Positions 17,723 to 26,129 of a stretch of DNA of 64,000 nt are shown here, one piece after another. The stretch is from Sphingopyxis sp. LC81 (GTDB taxonomy: Bacteria > Pseudomonadota > Alphaproteobacteria > Sphingomonadales > Sphingomonadaceae), in assembly GCF_000756375.1 (NCBI RefSeq), contig NZ_JNFD01000018.1, positions 1 through 64,000 on the forward strand. Reading direction: 5' to 3'. Under the pieces are notes generated by a model. It did no database searches, was not told the origin of the DNA, and worked only from the letters and a program-made list of their open reading frames with translations. Position 1 is the first letter of the stretch, and the number at the start of each line of letters is the position of its first letter. The position numbers and the translations under genes are program-made.

Positions 17723-19198
17723 TCAGGCGGCGCCGAGCAGCGCGCCGTCGATCGTGATCGTGCTGAACGAATCGGCGGGCAAGGTGACCGCCAATTGCTG
17801 CTTGCCGATGCCGAAGGTCATCGGCAGCGGCTCGGACAGCGCATTCTGCACGACGAGGACGAGGCTGCCGTCGGGATTGCGGAAAGCGAGCTGGTTTTCA
17901 TAGCCGACAAAGCTCGGCGCCGGGATGAAGCGCGCGCCGGGCTTCACAAAGGCCGACAGGTGGCGAAGCACCCAATAATCATGCGTCAGCCTGAAATCGC
18001 CCGCGCCGTCGGTGTGGATCAGCGAATTTTGCGGCCAGCCCCAGGTCGAGATATTCTTCTTGGGCAGCACCATGTTCCAATAATGCCACGCCGTCGTGCC
18101 GGCGCGGAAATAGGTCTTCATCAGGTCCCAGCCATAGCGCGCATAATGCCAGTCGTTGGTGCCACGCCCGCATTCCTGCTCGCTGCCCCAGATCGGAAGC
18201 TGCGGATGACGCGCGTGGATCGCGGGCAGCGCGCCCTTGCCCGCCCATTGCACGCCGACGCCCTTGACGAGCGGTCCCGCCTCAGGATCGGCGAGCACCT
18301 CGTCGATCAGCCCCGGCTTCGCGCGTTCGAGCGTGCCGAGCAGGATGTCGACGTCGACCTTCTTCATCTCGCGGCCGAGATGCGGCAGGAACTGGCTGAG
18401 CCCCTTCGGCGTCCAGCAGCAGCTGGGGAAGGGCTGCGGCGAGTTGAATTCATTCTGCGGCATCACCGCCGAAATGCGGATGCCCTCGTCGCGATACGCC
18501 TCGACATAGCGGCGGAAATAGCGCGCATAGGCGTCGAGATAACGCTCCTCGAGGATGAACATATCCTCGCCTTCGCGCCCGAGCTGGTCGGGGCGGATGC
18601 CGTTCGACGGCTGGCCGGGCCATGCCGGCGCCGCCGCATAATGGCCGTTGCGCTTCATCCACGTCGGCGGCGACCAGGGAGATCCCCAGACGCGAAGGCT
18701 GGGCCGGACGTCGAGCGCGGCGCGGATGTACGGGATCAGCGTGTCGCGGTCGTTCGCGATGCTGAACCGGTCGAGCGCGAAATCGCCGGGCGTTTCGGCA
18801 TAGCTGTACCATTTGCGCGCGAAGTCGCTCGCGCCCATCGGCGTGCGCGCTATCGTCAGCGCGGCACCCGACCCGAACAGGGCATCGAGCGCGGCCTCGC
18901 GTCGGTCGGGCCGCAGCCCCGACAGCGCCTGCCAGCCGAGTTCGCTGAACGCGCCGCCGAAGCCGTCGATCGTCTGTTGGGGCGCGCCGAGCGCGATCAT
19001 CGCCTCAAGCGCGAGCGGGCTCGCGGTGAGCGGCGCCAGCGCGGGCGCCGCGGCGCGCTGCCAGGGCTTGGCCGCGGTGGTGACGAACCATTTGACCGGG
19101 CCGTTGTCCGCGCCCGCAGCAGCCACCGCGGGGGTGCGCAGCGCAATCCCTGCGACCGCGGCACTGGCGGTGAGTTTGAGGAGCGAACGTCGCTGCAT
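17723..19198 (-). CDS. GH30-family glycosidase (glucosylceramidase-like)
   Basis: A 491-residue exported hydrolase. MQRRSLLKLTASAAVAGIAL is a signal with a paired arginine that could use the Tat route. The catalytic TIM barrel includes TIDGFGGAFSELGWQAL, VWGSPWSPPTWMK, and VMPQNEFN with the acid/base Glu near 250. The nucleophile region PIWGSEQECG (Glu 340, or possibly 342) follows, and a C-terminal beta domain closes the chain. This is the GH30 layout, whose members act as beta-glucosidases, beta-1,6-glucanases, glucosylceramidases or xylanases; the subfamily cannot be settled here. It lies 26 bases after the ThuA-like gene in the same operon. Confidence 0.88.
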   Translation of the reverse strand: MQRRSLLKLTASAAVAGIALRTPAVAAAGADNGPVKWFVTTAAKPWQRAAAPALAPLTASPLALEAMIALGAPQQTIDGFGGAFSELGWQALSGLRPDRREAALDALFGSGAALTIARTPMGASDFARKWYSYAETPGDFALDRFSIANDRDTLIPYIRAALDVRPSLRVWGSPWSPPTWMKRNGHYAAAPAWPGQPSNGIRPDQLGREGEDMFILEERYLDAYARYFRRYVEAYRDEGIRISAVMPQNEFNSPQPFPSCCWTPKGLSQFLPHLGREMKKVDVDILLGTLERAKPGLIDEVLADPEAGPLVKGVGVQWAGKGALPAIHARHPQLPIWGSEQECGRGTNDWHYARYGWDLMKTYFRAGTTAWHYWNMVLPKKNISTWGWPQNSLIHTDGAGDFRLTHDYWVLRHLSAFVKPGARFIPAPSFVGYENQLAFRNPDGSLVLVVQNALSEPLPMTFGIGKQQLAVTLPADSFSTITIDGALLGAA

Positions 19199-19224
19199 CG
19201 ATAGTCTCCGTTAAATTCGCCGCG

Positions 19225-20403
19225 TCAGCGGCGGCCGCCGCGCGGAATTTCGTGGCCCGCGCGGCACTGGCTCTTGCCTTTGTCCGCCGCCCACAGGATC
19301 GCCTGTTCGAGCAGCTTCAGATGGTGGGGTTCGGCATAGGTCGCCGGCACATGGCCGATCGCCGAGTAGAAGGAACGGCCATTGCCGACACAGCGCGTCC
19401 ACGCGATCGGATGGTCACCCATCTTGAGGTCGCGCCCGAAGCTGTTGCCCGGCGTGTAGCTCGCTTCGTCGAGCCGTGCGATCACCGTCGCGCCGGTCGT
19501 GCGCGGCGAGGCGGCGAACGAATACCATTCGTCGGTCATTTCCCACCCCGGCGCGAGGTCCGATGCGATCCCGCTCGGCGCCGTCTCGACGACCAGCTTG
19601 GCATTCTGGAATTGCGGGCTGTTCGGATGGCCGATGAAGCGCGCGCCGACCAGCTTGTCGACATACCAGTCCCAAAAGGTCGCGGGGTCGCCGCCCGATC
19701 CGTGGATGCCGACGTATCCGCCACCCTTTTCCATCCAGTTCTGGAACGCGCGGCGCTGCGCCATGGTCAGCACATCGCCGCTAACATTGTTCCAGATCAC
19801 CGTGTCGAAGCCGCGCAGGGTTTCGGGGGTGAACGCCCCGCCCTTGTCGGTGACCGTGAGCGACCAGCCGTTGCGCTTGGCCATATCCTCAAACGCCGTG
19901 CGCGCGGCGTCGACCGAGGGGCCGTCGCGAAAGCCGGTCATCTTTTCGAAGAGCAGCACGCGGACCTTGCCCGGCGTGCGCGCCAGTTGCGGGCGATCAT
20001 TGTCGTAGCGCGCGCAGCGTGCGGTGCGGTCTTCGTCGGCCAGCGCGACCGCGGCGAGGGCGGCGTCGAGCCGGGCGACGGTTTCGGCGGGGACGCGCTT
20101 CAAGTCGAGCACACTTTTCGGGGTCAGGATCGCCGCGAAGCTCGGCGTTGTCGTGCGGAGCATTTCGGGCGGGAAGCCCTTGAGCAGGTCGGGCGTCTCG
20201 CGATCCATCACCGCCTTGGCGCGCGGATTGAGCAATACGTCGACGAGCGGGCTCTGCACCGAATAGGGCTGGTCGCGCAGCGGGCAGTCGATTGCAGCAC
20301 CGGGCGCAGCGGCAACCGCGGCGGCCGGGAGCAGCGCGGCCGAACCGAGCACCAGCGCGGCCAGCGCGCCTCCGGTTCGACGGACAAGGTTCGTTCGGAT
20401 CAT
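19225..20403 (-). CDS. ThuA-domain protein, exported
   Basis: A 392-residue protein with a signal peptide (about 1-33) and an N-terminal extension of roughly 110 residues before a ThuA domain (class I glutamine amidotransferase-like fold). Domain landmarks are VLLFEKMTGFRD, FDTVIWNNVSGDVLT, GGGYVGIHGSGGD and DEWYSFAASPR. ThuA proteins are tied to the utilisation of trehalose and related glycosides, where 3-keto sugars are intermediates. It sits between GH3 and GH30 genes with gaps of 20 and 26 bases. A second ThuA-like gene lies at 37076 and shares the NNVSGDV, GGGYVG and DEWYSF motifs, but lacks the N-terminal extension. Confidence 0.82.
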   Translation of the reverse strand: MIRTNLVRRTGGALAALVLGSAALLPAAAVAAAPGAAIDCPLRDQPYSVQSPLVDVLLNPRAKAVMDRETPDLLKGFPPEMLRTTTPSFAAILTPKSVLDLKRVPAETVARLDAALAAVALADEDRTARCARYDNDRPQLARTPGKVRVLLFEKMTGFRDGPSVDAARTAFEDMAKRNGWSLTVTDKGGAFTPETLRGFDTVIWNNVSGDVLTMAQRRAFQNWMEKGGGYVGIHGSGGDPATFWDWYVDKLVGARFIGHPNSPQFQNAKLVVETAPSGIASDLAPGWEMTDEWYSFAASPRTTGATVIARLDEASYTPGNSFGRDLKMGDHPIAWTRCVGNGRSFYSAIGHVPATYAEPHHLKLLEQAILWAADKGKSQCRAGHEIPRGGRR

Positions 20404-20423
20404 CGTCTGTTTCCCTTCTCGAT

Positions 20424-22736
20424 TCAGCGCGCAGCGACGGTGCGCGGCGCACCGCCCACGACGAACGTCGTGGTGAGGTCAGCCTTCGCGTCGGTCCCGA
20501 CCCACAGGTCGAAGGTGCCGGGATCGATCACCCACGCGCGCTCTTCCGAATGCCAATATTTCACGCTCGCTTCATCCAATGTGAAGCTGATCTTCCGGCT
20601 CTCGCCCGCGGCGAGCGTCACGCGCTGGAAACCGCGCAGTTCGCGCACCGGGCGCGACGCGCGGCCCGCGCGCTGGTGGATATAGAGCTGGACCACCTCG
20701 TCACCCGCGCGCGCGCCGGTGTTGGTGATCGTCGTCGATACCGTCAGCCGTCCGGCGGGCTTGAGCTCGGGCGTATCGAGCACCGGCGTGTCGATGCGGA
20801 AGCTGGTGTAGCTGAGGCCATGGCCGAAGGCGAAGAGCGGCGACGAAGGCTGGTCGTAATAGCGCTGCGCCTGCGTCTCGGGCGCCTGGCTGCGGTTATG
20901 CGCGTAAAAGATCGGCACCTGTCCGGCGCTCCGCGGCCAGGTGACGGGTAGCTTGCCGCCGGGGTTGATGTCGCCGAACAAAGCCCGCGCCAGCGCAGTG
21001 CCGCCGCGCGTCCCCGGATACCAGCCTTCGAGGATCGCGGGCGCACGATCGACGATGCCGGTGAGGTCGAGCGGGCGCCCGTTCATCAGCACGACGACAA
21101 ACGGCTTGCCCGTCGCGGCGACCGCCTCGAACAATTTGATCTGCTCGCCCGGCAGCCGCAGGTCAGATGCCGATGCGCGCTCGCCGCTCTGGTTGCGCGC
21201 CTCGCCGAGCGCGAGCACGATGAGGTCGGAGTCCCCTGCCAGCTTGACGGCCTGCTGGAATTCGGTCGCGCGGCGCTCGGCGGTCCATGCGGGCGGCGGC
21301 GGCTGGAACATTTCGAGCCCCGACGGGAAGCTGCGTGCGAGCTGGACGCCCGCCGCGGTCTGGACGCTCGCACCGCGTCCAAGCCGATCGCGAACCCCCT
21401 CGAACAGCGTCACCGTTTCGTCGCGGTCATAGACGAACGCCCAAGGGCCGACCGTGTCGTCGGGCGAGTCCGCCATCGGGCCGATCACCGCGACCTTCTT
21501 GTGCGCGCCGGGCGCGAGCGGCAGCAGGCCGCCTTCGTTGCGCAGCAGCACCAACGACCGTTCGGCGGCGCGTTCGGCGGTCGCGCGGTGCGCGGGGTCG
21601 GCCAGCACGCGCTTGGCCTCGGCCTCATCGGCATAGGGCTTCTCGAACAATCCCATCGCGATCTTCGCGGCGAGGATGCGGCGCACCGAGCGGTCGACGG
21701 TTTCGACGGGCAGCTTGCCCGCCTTGACGCTGTCGGCCAGCGTCGCAAACGCCGGAGCGAGCAGCGCCATTTCCATATCGTTGCCCGCCTTCATCGCGCG
21801 GACCGCGGCGTCGCCGGCGTCGGCGGCGAAATGCTGTTTGACCTGGCTGTGGATCGCGTTGGCGTCCGACACGACCCAGCCCTTAAAGCCGAGTTCGCCG
21901 CGCAGAATATCGGTGAGCAGCCGCGGGCTCGCCGATGCCGGAACATCGTTGAAGTCCATATAGGCACTCATCACATTCCCCGCCCCGGCGTCGACCGCGG
22001 CGGCGAAGGGGGGCAGATAGACATTATAGAGTTCGGCGTCGGACACGAAGAGGCTGTCATAATCGCGACCGCCCGGCGACGCGCCATAGCCGGCGAAATG
22101 CTTCGGCCCGGCGATGACATGCCCCGGCGTGCCGAGACGCGGTCCCTGGAAACCGCGCACCTGCGCGCGTGCCATCGCAGCGCCGAGAAAGGGATCTTCG
22201 CCCGCACCCTCGACCATACGGCCCCAGCGCGGATCGCGCGCGACGTCGATCATCGGGCCGAAGGTCCAGCCGATGCCTACCGCGCGCGCCTCGCGCGCCG
22301 CGACGCTCTGCGCCTGCTCGGCGACATCGGGGTCGAACGACGCCGCCATGCCCAGCGGCACCGGGAAAATGGTCTTGAGTCCGTGGAGGACGTCGAACCC
22401 GAAAAGAAGTGGAATCTTGAGCCGCGCTTCGGTCATCGCGATTTTCTGGAGCCGGTTCGCCTCGGCGGGATCGGTGATGAACAGCAGCGAGCCGACCTGC
22501 CCCGACCGCACCTTGTCGTCGACGGAAGGCAGCACCGGAATCTTGAACAACTGCGCGAGCTGACCGACCTTTTCCTCGATCGTCATCCGCGCAAGCAACG
22601 CGTCGGCGCGTGCGAGGACTTGCGGATCCTCGGTCGCCAGCGATGCCGAGGCGGCCGCCGGCGCCGGCCGGGCGGCGGCGGTGTTCAAACTAACCGCCGA
22701 GGCCGCTGCAAGGAGAAGAAATTTCATGATCCGCAT
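20424..22736 (-). CDS. bglX: GH3-family beta-glucosidase, BglX-like
   Basis: A 770-residue periplasmic glycosidase that should remove terminal beta-linked glucose (or xylose) from oligosaccharides or aglycones. A signal peptide ends near 22-30. The GH3 N-terminal barrel has FGFDVLHGLKTIFPVPL, WTFGPMIDVARDPRWGR, GPKHFAGYG and GWVVSDANAIHSQ with the nucleophile Asp near 291. A GH3 C-terminal alpha/beta sandwich and a fibronectin III-like domain (RISFTLDEASVKYW) follow. Length and architecture match BglX. It lies between the TonB receptor (80-base gap with a hairpin) and the ThuA-like gene (20 bases). Confidence 0.92.
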   Translation of the reverse strand: MRIMKFLLLAAASAVSLNTAAARPAPAAASASLATEDPQVLARADALLARMTIEEKVGQLAQLFKIPVLPSVDDKVRSGQVGSLLFITDPAEANRLQKIAMTEARLKIPLLFGFDVLHGLKTIFPVPLGMAASFDPDVAEQAQSVAAREARAVGIGWTFGPMIDVARDPRWGRMVEGAGEDPFLGAAMARAQVRGFQGPRLGTPGHVIAGPKHFAGYGASPGGRDYDSLFVSDAELYNVYLPPFAAAVDAGAGNVMSAYMDFNDVPASASPRLLTDILRGELGFKGWVVSDANAIHSQVKQHFAADAGDAAVRAMKAGNDMEMALLAPAFATLADSVKAGKLPVETVDRSVRRILAAKIAMGLFEKPYADEAEAKRVLADPAHRATAERAAERSLVLLRNEGGLLPLAPGAHKKVAVIGPMADSPDDTVGPWAFVYDRDETVTLFEGVRDRLGRGASVQTAAGVQLARSFPSGLEMFQPPPPAWTAERRATEFQQAVKLAGDSDLIVLALGEARNQSGERASASDLRLPGEQIKLFEAVAATGKPFVVVLMNGRPLDLTGIVDRAPAILEGWYPGTRGGTALARALFGDINPGGKLPVTWPRSAGQVPIFYAHNRSQAPETQAQRYYDQPSSPLFAFGHGLSYTSFRIDTPVLDTPELKPAGRLTVSTTITNTGARAGDEVVQLYIHQRAGRASRPVRELRGFQRVTLAAGESRKISFTLDEASVKYWHSEERAWVIDPGTFDLWVGTDAKADLTTTFVVGGAPRTVAAR

Positions 22737-22774
22737 CTGTCAGATTTCCATTTGGCGTCATGCCCGAACGGACA

Positions 22775-22806
22775 CCGCCCCGACGACCTGTGGGTCGTCG
22801 GGGCGG
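22775..22806 (-). terminator. 14-bp stem-loop between TonB receptor and GH3 genes
   Basis: CCGCCCCGACGACC and GGTCGTCGGGGCGG pair perfectly over 14 bases around a TGTG loop. The structure begins 11 bases after the TonB-receptor stop codon. There is no U-tract, so it may be a partial terminator or an RNA-stabilising element that lets the receptor be made at a different level from the glycosidases downstream. Confidence 0.6.
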
Positions 22807-22816
22807 CGCCGATCAC

Positions 22817-25096
22817 TCAAAAGCGGGCGTCGAGGCTGAGCCCGATCGTGCGCCGCGATTCGGGACCCGTCAGCTGCGAGAAGGAGCGCGGGTCGCGCTG
22901 CTGCGCCGCGACCGGCGTCGCGAAGCGGGTGATCGGTCGATAGACGTCGAACAGGTTGCGCGCGAACAGCGACACGCCGAAGCGGTCGTCGTCGAAGCGA
23001 ACGCCGAGGCGCCCGCCAAAGATCGCGGCTGCCGCGTTGGTCGCAAGCGGGCTGTACGACGCCTGGAAGTTGATCTTCGACGTATAGACCATGTCGGCCT
23101 GGACAAAGACTTCGGCGTTGCTCGAGATTGCGGCTTCATATTCGCCGCTGACCGTCGCCTTCCACTTGGGCGAACCAGCGAGACGGTTGCCGCCGGCATC
23201 GTCGCCGGTTCCGGTCTGGACGCCATTGACGAAGATCGGTTCGCACCCTTGGGCCAGCGTCTGCCCCTGCGCGCAGGTCACGACATAGCCGTCGCCATAG
23301 CGCGCGTCGGTGTAGGAAAGCCCCGCGTTGAGCGACAGGCCCTGCATCGGACGGCCGAACAGCGTCAGCGTGGCGCCCTTGGTCGTCAGCGACGGCGCGT
23401 TGCCATAGACGAACACCGCCGCGGTCGGATCGAAGAACTGCGCCTGGAAGTCGGTGATCTTCGTGTAGAAGCCTGCGAGGCTCGCCGTGGCGCGGCCGCC
23501 GAACAAGTCGGCCTTGACCCCAACTTCGCCCGACTTCGGGATTTCGGGGCGAACGATCGGGTCGATGTTCGGACCCGAGGCGCCGTCGTTGACCGACGGT
23601 CCCTTATAGCCGCGTGTATAGGTGGCATAGGCCATCACATCGTCGGTCAGGTCATATTGCACACCCAGACGATAGGAAAAATAATTGTCCTTGGCCTGGC
23701 CGCGGAACTGAATGAGCGGCCCGAGCGGTGCCACTGCACCCGGCGTGAGGCTGGCGCGCGATGTCGCCAGGACATTCTCGCTACCATAGCGCGCGCCGAG
23801 CACGAAGCGCAGCGCGTCGGTCGCGTTGATCGTGGCCTGTCCGAAGACCGCAAGGCTGGTGATCTTCACCCCCGGTTCGACGCGCCCGCCGAGCGGGAAA
23901 GGAACGCCGAGATCGGCGAGAAGCGGCCCCAGATTCTGAACATGTCCGTGGAACTTGCTGTCGAAGAAATAGGCGCCCGCGACATATTCGACGAACCCGC
24001 CGGCGGGCGAGGTCAGCCGCAGTTCCTGGCTGATGTTATGCGTGTTGTTCGCGACTTCCTGGTTGAAGCGCAGCGCCTGCGTCGAGTCCACGTCCTGCGG
24101 CAGCGTGCGTCCGAGCTGCGAACGGTAAGCGGTGATCGAGGTCAGCGTATGATCGCCGATCGTCGCATCGATCTGGCCCGACAGGCCATAGGTTTCGGTC
24201 CAGTTGACGTTGATGCCGTCGATGCAGCCCTGCTGGTTTTCCTGCTCCACCGTCACGCCGCACGCCGCGAGGCGCTGCGACAGCGGGCTGCCCGGGGTCG
24301 ACGCATAGACCGTCCACGGCGTACCGCCGCGCTTGTCGTAATTGGTATAGTCGGCGGTCAGGTTGAACGCCAAGTCGGCGATCGGTTCCCACCAGAGGCG
24401 CGCACGGCCGCCATAGGTGCGCTGGCGGTGCATGTCGCCCTTGAACAGATTCTTCTGGATATCGGCCTGTTGAGAAAAGGCGCCCGACACGCGCAGTGCC
24501 GCATTGGCGGCGATCGGCAGGTTGACGACGCCGCGTGCGGTATAGGCGTCGCGCGTCGCGATATCGCTGTGCAGGATCAGCTCGGTCTTGGTCGGATCGG
24601 GCTTCACCGTGACCATGTTGAGCAGGCCGGCCGACGAGTTGCGCCCGAACAGCGTGCCCTGCGGCCCTTCGAGCACTTCGACGCGCGCGACGTCGAACAG
24701 CATCGGCGGATAGTTGGAGGTGCTGGCAAGCGCCACGCCATCGACGACCACGCCGACGCTGCCTTCCGACGAACGCGTGAACGACAGGCCGCCGACACCG
24801 CGAATGCTGATCGCGCCCTGCACGCCGGTGTTGTTGAGGCTCGGCGTCGTGCGCGCAAGGTCAACGAGATCGTTGACATTCTGCCGGCCGAGCTGGTCAC
24901 CGGTCACGACGCTGACCGAAATCGGCACGTCCTGCAGCCGCTCTTCGCGCTTGTTCGCGGTGACGACGATCGCGCCATCGTCCGAATTGTCGGCCGCCGC
25001 GCTCGCGTCGACCGGCGCTTCCTGCGCCAGCGCCGGCATCGCCAGCGCGAACAGGCTACCGCTCGCGAGCAGCGCTACAAATTTATTAGCCCCCAT
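22817..25096 (-). CDS. TonB-dependent outer-membrane receptor
   Basis: A 759-residue receptor for energised uptake across the outer membrane. The signal peptide ends at ALAQ|EA near residue 25. A plug domain follows, with AIVVTANKREERLQDVPISVSVV and the VEVLEGPQGTLFGRNSSAG signature. A beta-barrel of about 600 residues ends in SLDARF with the terminal Phe. The start has an AAGGGAG site. It heads a leftward gene set with GH3, ThuA-like, GH30, BVMO and SDR genes, which suggests a glycoside or glycosylated plant compound as ligand. Sequence alone places it among broad sphingomonad receptors of unknown ligand. Confidence 0.9.
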   Translation of the reverse strand: MGANKFVALLASGSLFALAMPALAQEAPVDASAAADNSDDGAIVVTANKREERLQDVPISVSVVTGDQLGRQNVNDLVDLARTTPSLNNTGVQGAISIRGVGGLSFTRSSEGSVGVVVDGVALASTSNYPPMLFDVARVEVLEGPQGTLFGRNSSAGLLNMVTVKPDPTKTELILHSDIATRDAYTARGVVNLPIAANAALRVSGAFSQQADIQKNLFKGDMHRQRTYGGRARLWWEPIADLAFNLTADYTNYDKRGGTPWTVYASTPGSPLSQRLAACGVTVEQENQQGCIDGINVNWTETYGLSGQIDATIGDHTLTSITAYRSQLGRTLPQDVDSTQALRFNQEVANNTHNISQELRLTSPAGGFVEYVAGAYFFDSKFHGHVQNLGPLLADLGVPFPLGGRVEPGVKITSLAVFGQATINATDALRFVLGARYGSENVLATSRASLTPGAVAPLGPLIQFRGQAKDNYFSYRLGVQYDLTDDVMAYATYTRGYKGPSVNDGASGPNIDPIVRPEIPKSGEVGVKADLFGGRATASLAGFYTKITDFQAQFFDPTAAVFVYGNAPSLTTKGATLTLFGRPMQGLSLNAGLSYTDARYGDGYVVTCAQGQTLAQGCEPIFVNGVQTGTGDDAGGNRLAGSPKWKATVSGEYEAAISSNAEVFVQADMVYTSKINFQASYSPLATNAAAAIFGGRLGVRFDDDRFGVSLFARNLFDVYRPITRFATPVAAQQRDPRSFSQLTGPESRRTIGLSLDARF

Positions 25097-25413
25097 GACG
25101 TCAAACTCCCTTCACATGTTATGGCGCCCATAGGCACCTATTAAAAACTAGTCCATCCTTCTTGTTTCTTATCGACAACAATCGGATGTCATGCCAATTT
25201 CTGCATCCGTCAGAACAGAAGGATCAAAGCCTCGCGCTTCAATTCGCTGCGTTTCTCGGCCTTCGTGGCCAGTCGCCACGCGGGCGATGCGGGCGAATTT
25301 CGGGACGGCCCGGACCGTGATTGCTGGCCGGGAAATTTGCTTGCGGACCGGGTCGCCGCCCCTAGGGTGCGCGGCGACGATGTCCGGCACGATTGCTTGT
25401 GGGGCGTGACCAA
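25097..25413. other. Divergent intergenic region, TonB receptor / TetR regulator
   Basis: A 317-base gap. The 40 bases next to the receptor hold its ribosome site and an AT-rich run with TTAAAAACTAGTCC, a plausible promoter/operator area. The remainder is GC-rich and shows no gene and no strong palindrome. A regulator beside its target normally binds here, so this is where the TetR protein would be tested first. Confidence 0.5.
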
Positions 25414-26082
25414 ATGGGGATGAGATCGAGCGTGACCGAAGAAAAAAGACCGCCGCGGATGCGCCGGACCCAAGCCGAACGAAGCGCGAGCACGCGCGAG
25501 GCGCTGCTCGACGCGTCGATCCGCATGCTCCACGCGCATGGCTATGGCGCGACCAGCCTGCTCCTGATTACCGAAGCGGCCGGGGTCAGCCGCGGCGCGA
25601 TGCTGCACCAGTTCCCGACCAAGGCCGATCTGATGGCCTTTGTCGTCGAGTCGGTCTACGCCGATGAGCTCCAGCAATATCCCCGGCTGCTCGCCGGACC
25701 GAAAAGCCAGGAGGAGATGCTCCTCGCCTTTCCCGAAGCGCTGTGGAAGGTGCTGAGCCGCCCCGCCGGCGTCGCGGTGCTCGAAATCCTCCAGGGCTCG
25801 CGGTCGGACCCCGCGCTCGCCGAAAAGGTGCTGCCGATCTATGACCAGATCGAGCAGGATTCGCTCGGTAATGTCTCGCGCTCGACCGCCGCCGATCCGG
25901 CGCTGCTCGTCCCGATGGTCCGTCTGGTCGTATGGGCGATCCGCGGCCTGTCGGTCGCCAAGACGATCCACCCCGACCTCGAACCGACCCCGGCCGCGGT
26001 CACGCTGCTGCGCGACCTGCTGAAGGCCGGGCTGGACACCGGGCTGCTCGCGGTCGGCGCCGACAAGGGCGGCCGGGCCTGA
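25414..26082 (+). CDS. TetR-family transcriptional regulator
   Basis: A regulator of about 222 residues. The N-terminal helix-turn-helix reads STREALLDASIRMLHAHGYGATSLLLITEAAGVSRGAMLHQFPTKADL in sequence order, the standard TetR form. The C-terminal two thirds are the helical ligand-binding and dimer domain. The start could be 25414 or 25420 (both ATG) or a TTG at 25393; 25414 is chosen as the first ATG. It is divergent from the TonB receptor and therefore a candidate regulator of the receptor-glycosidase-BVMO set. BVMO/SDR gene sets are often TetR-controlled, which fits. The ligand is unknown. Confidence 0.88.
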   Translation: MGMRSSVTEEKRPPRMRRTQAERSASTREALLDASIRMLHAHGYGATSLLLITEAAGVSRGAMLHQFPTKADLMAFVVESVYADELQQYPRLLAGPKSQEEMLLAFPEALWKVLSRPAGVAVLEILQGSRSDPALAEKVLPIYDQIEQDSLGNVSRSTAADPALLVPMVRLVVWAIRGLSVAKTIHPDLEPTPAAVTLLRDLLKAGLDTGLLAVGADKGGRA

Positions 26083-26129
26083 CCCCCTGCCCCGCCGCCG
26101 CATTCCGCCCGATGCCGGATGCAGCGCGA

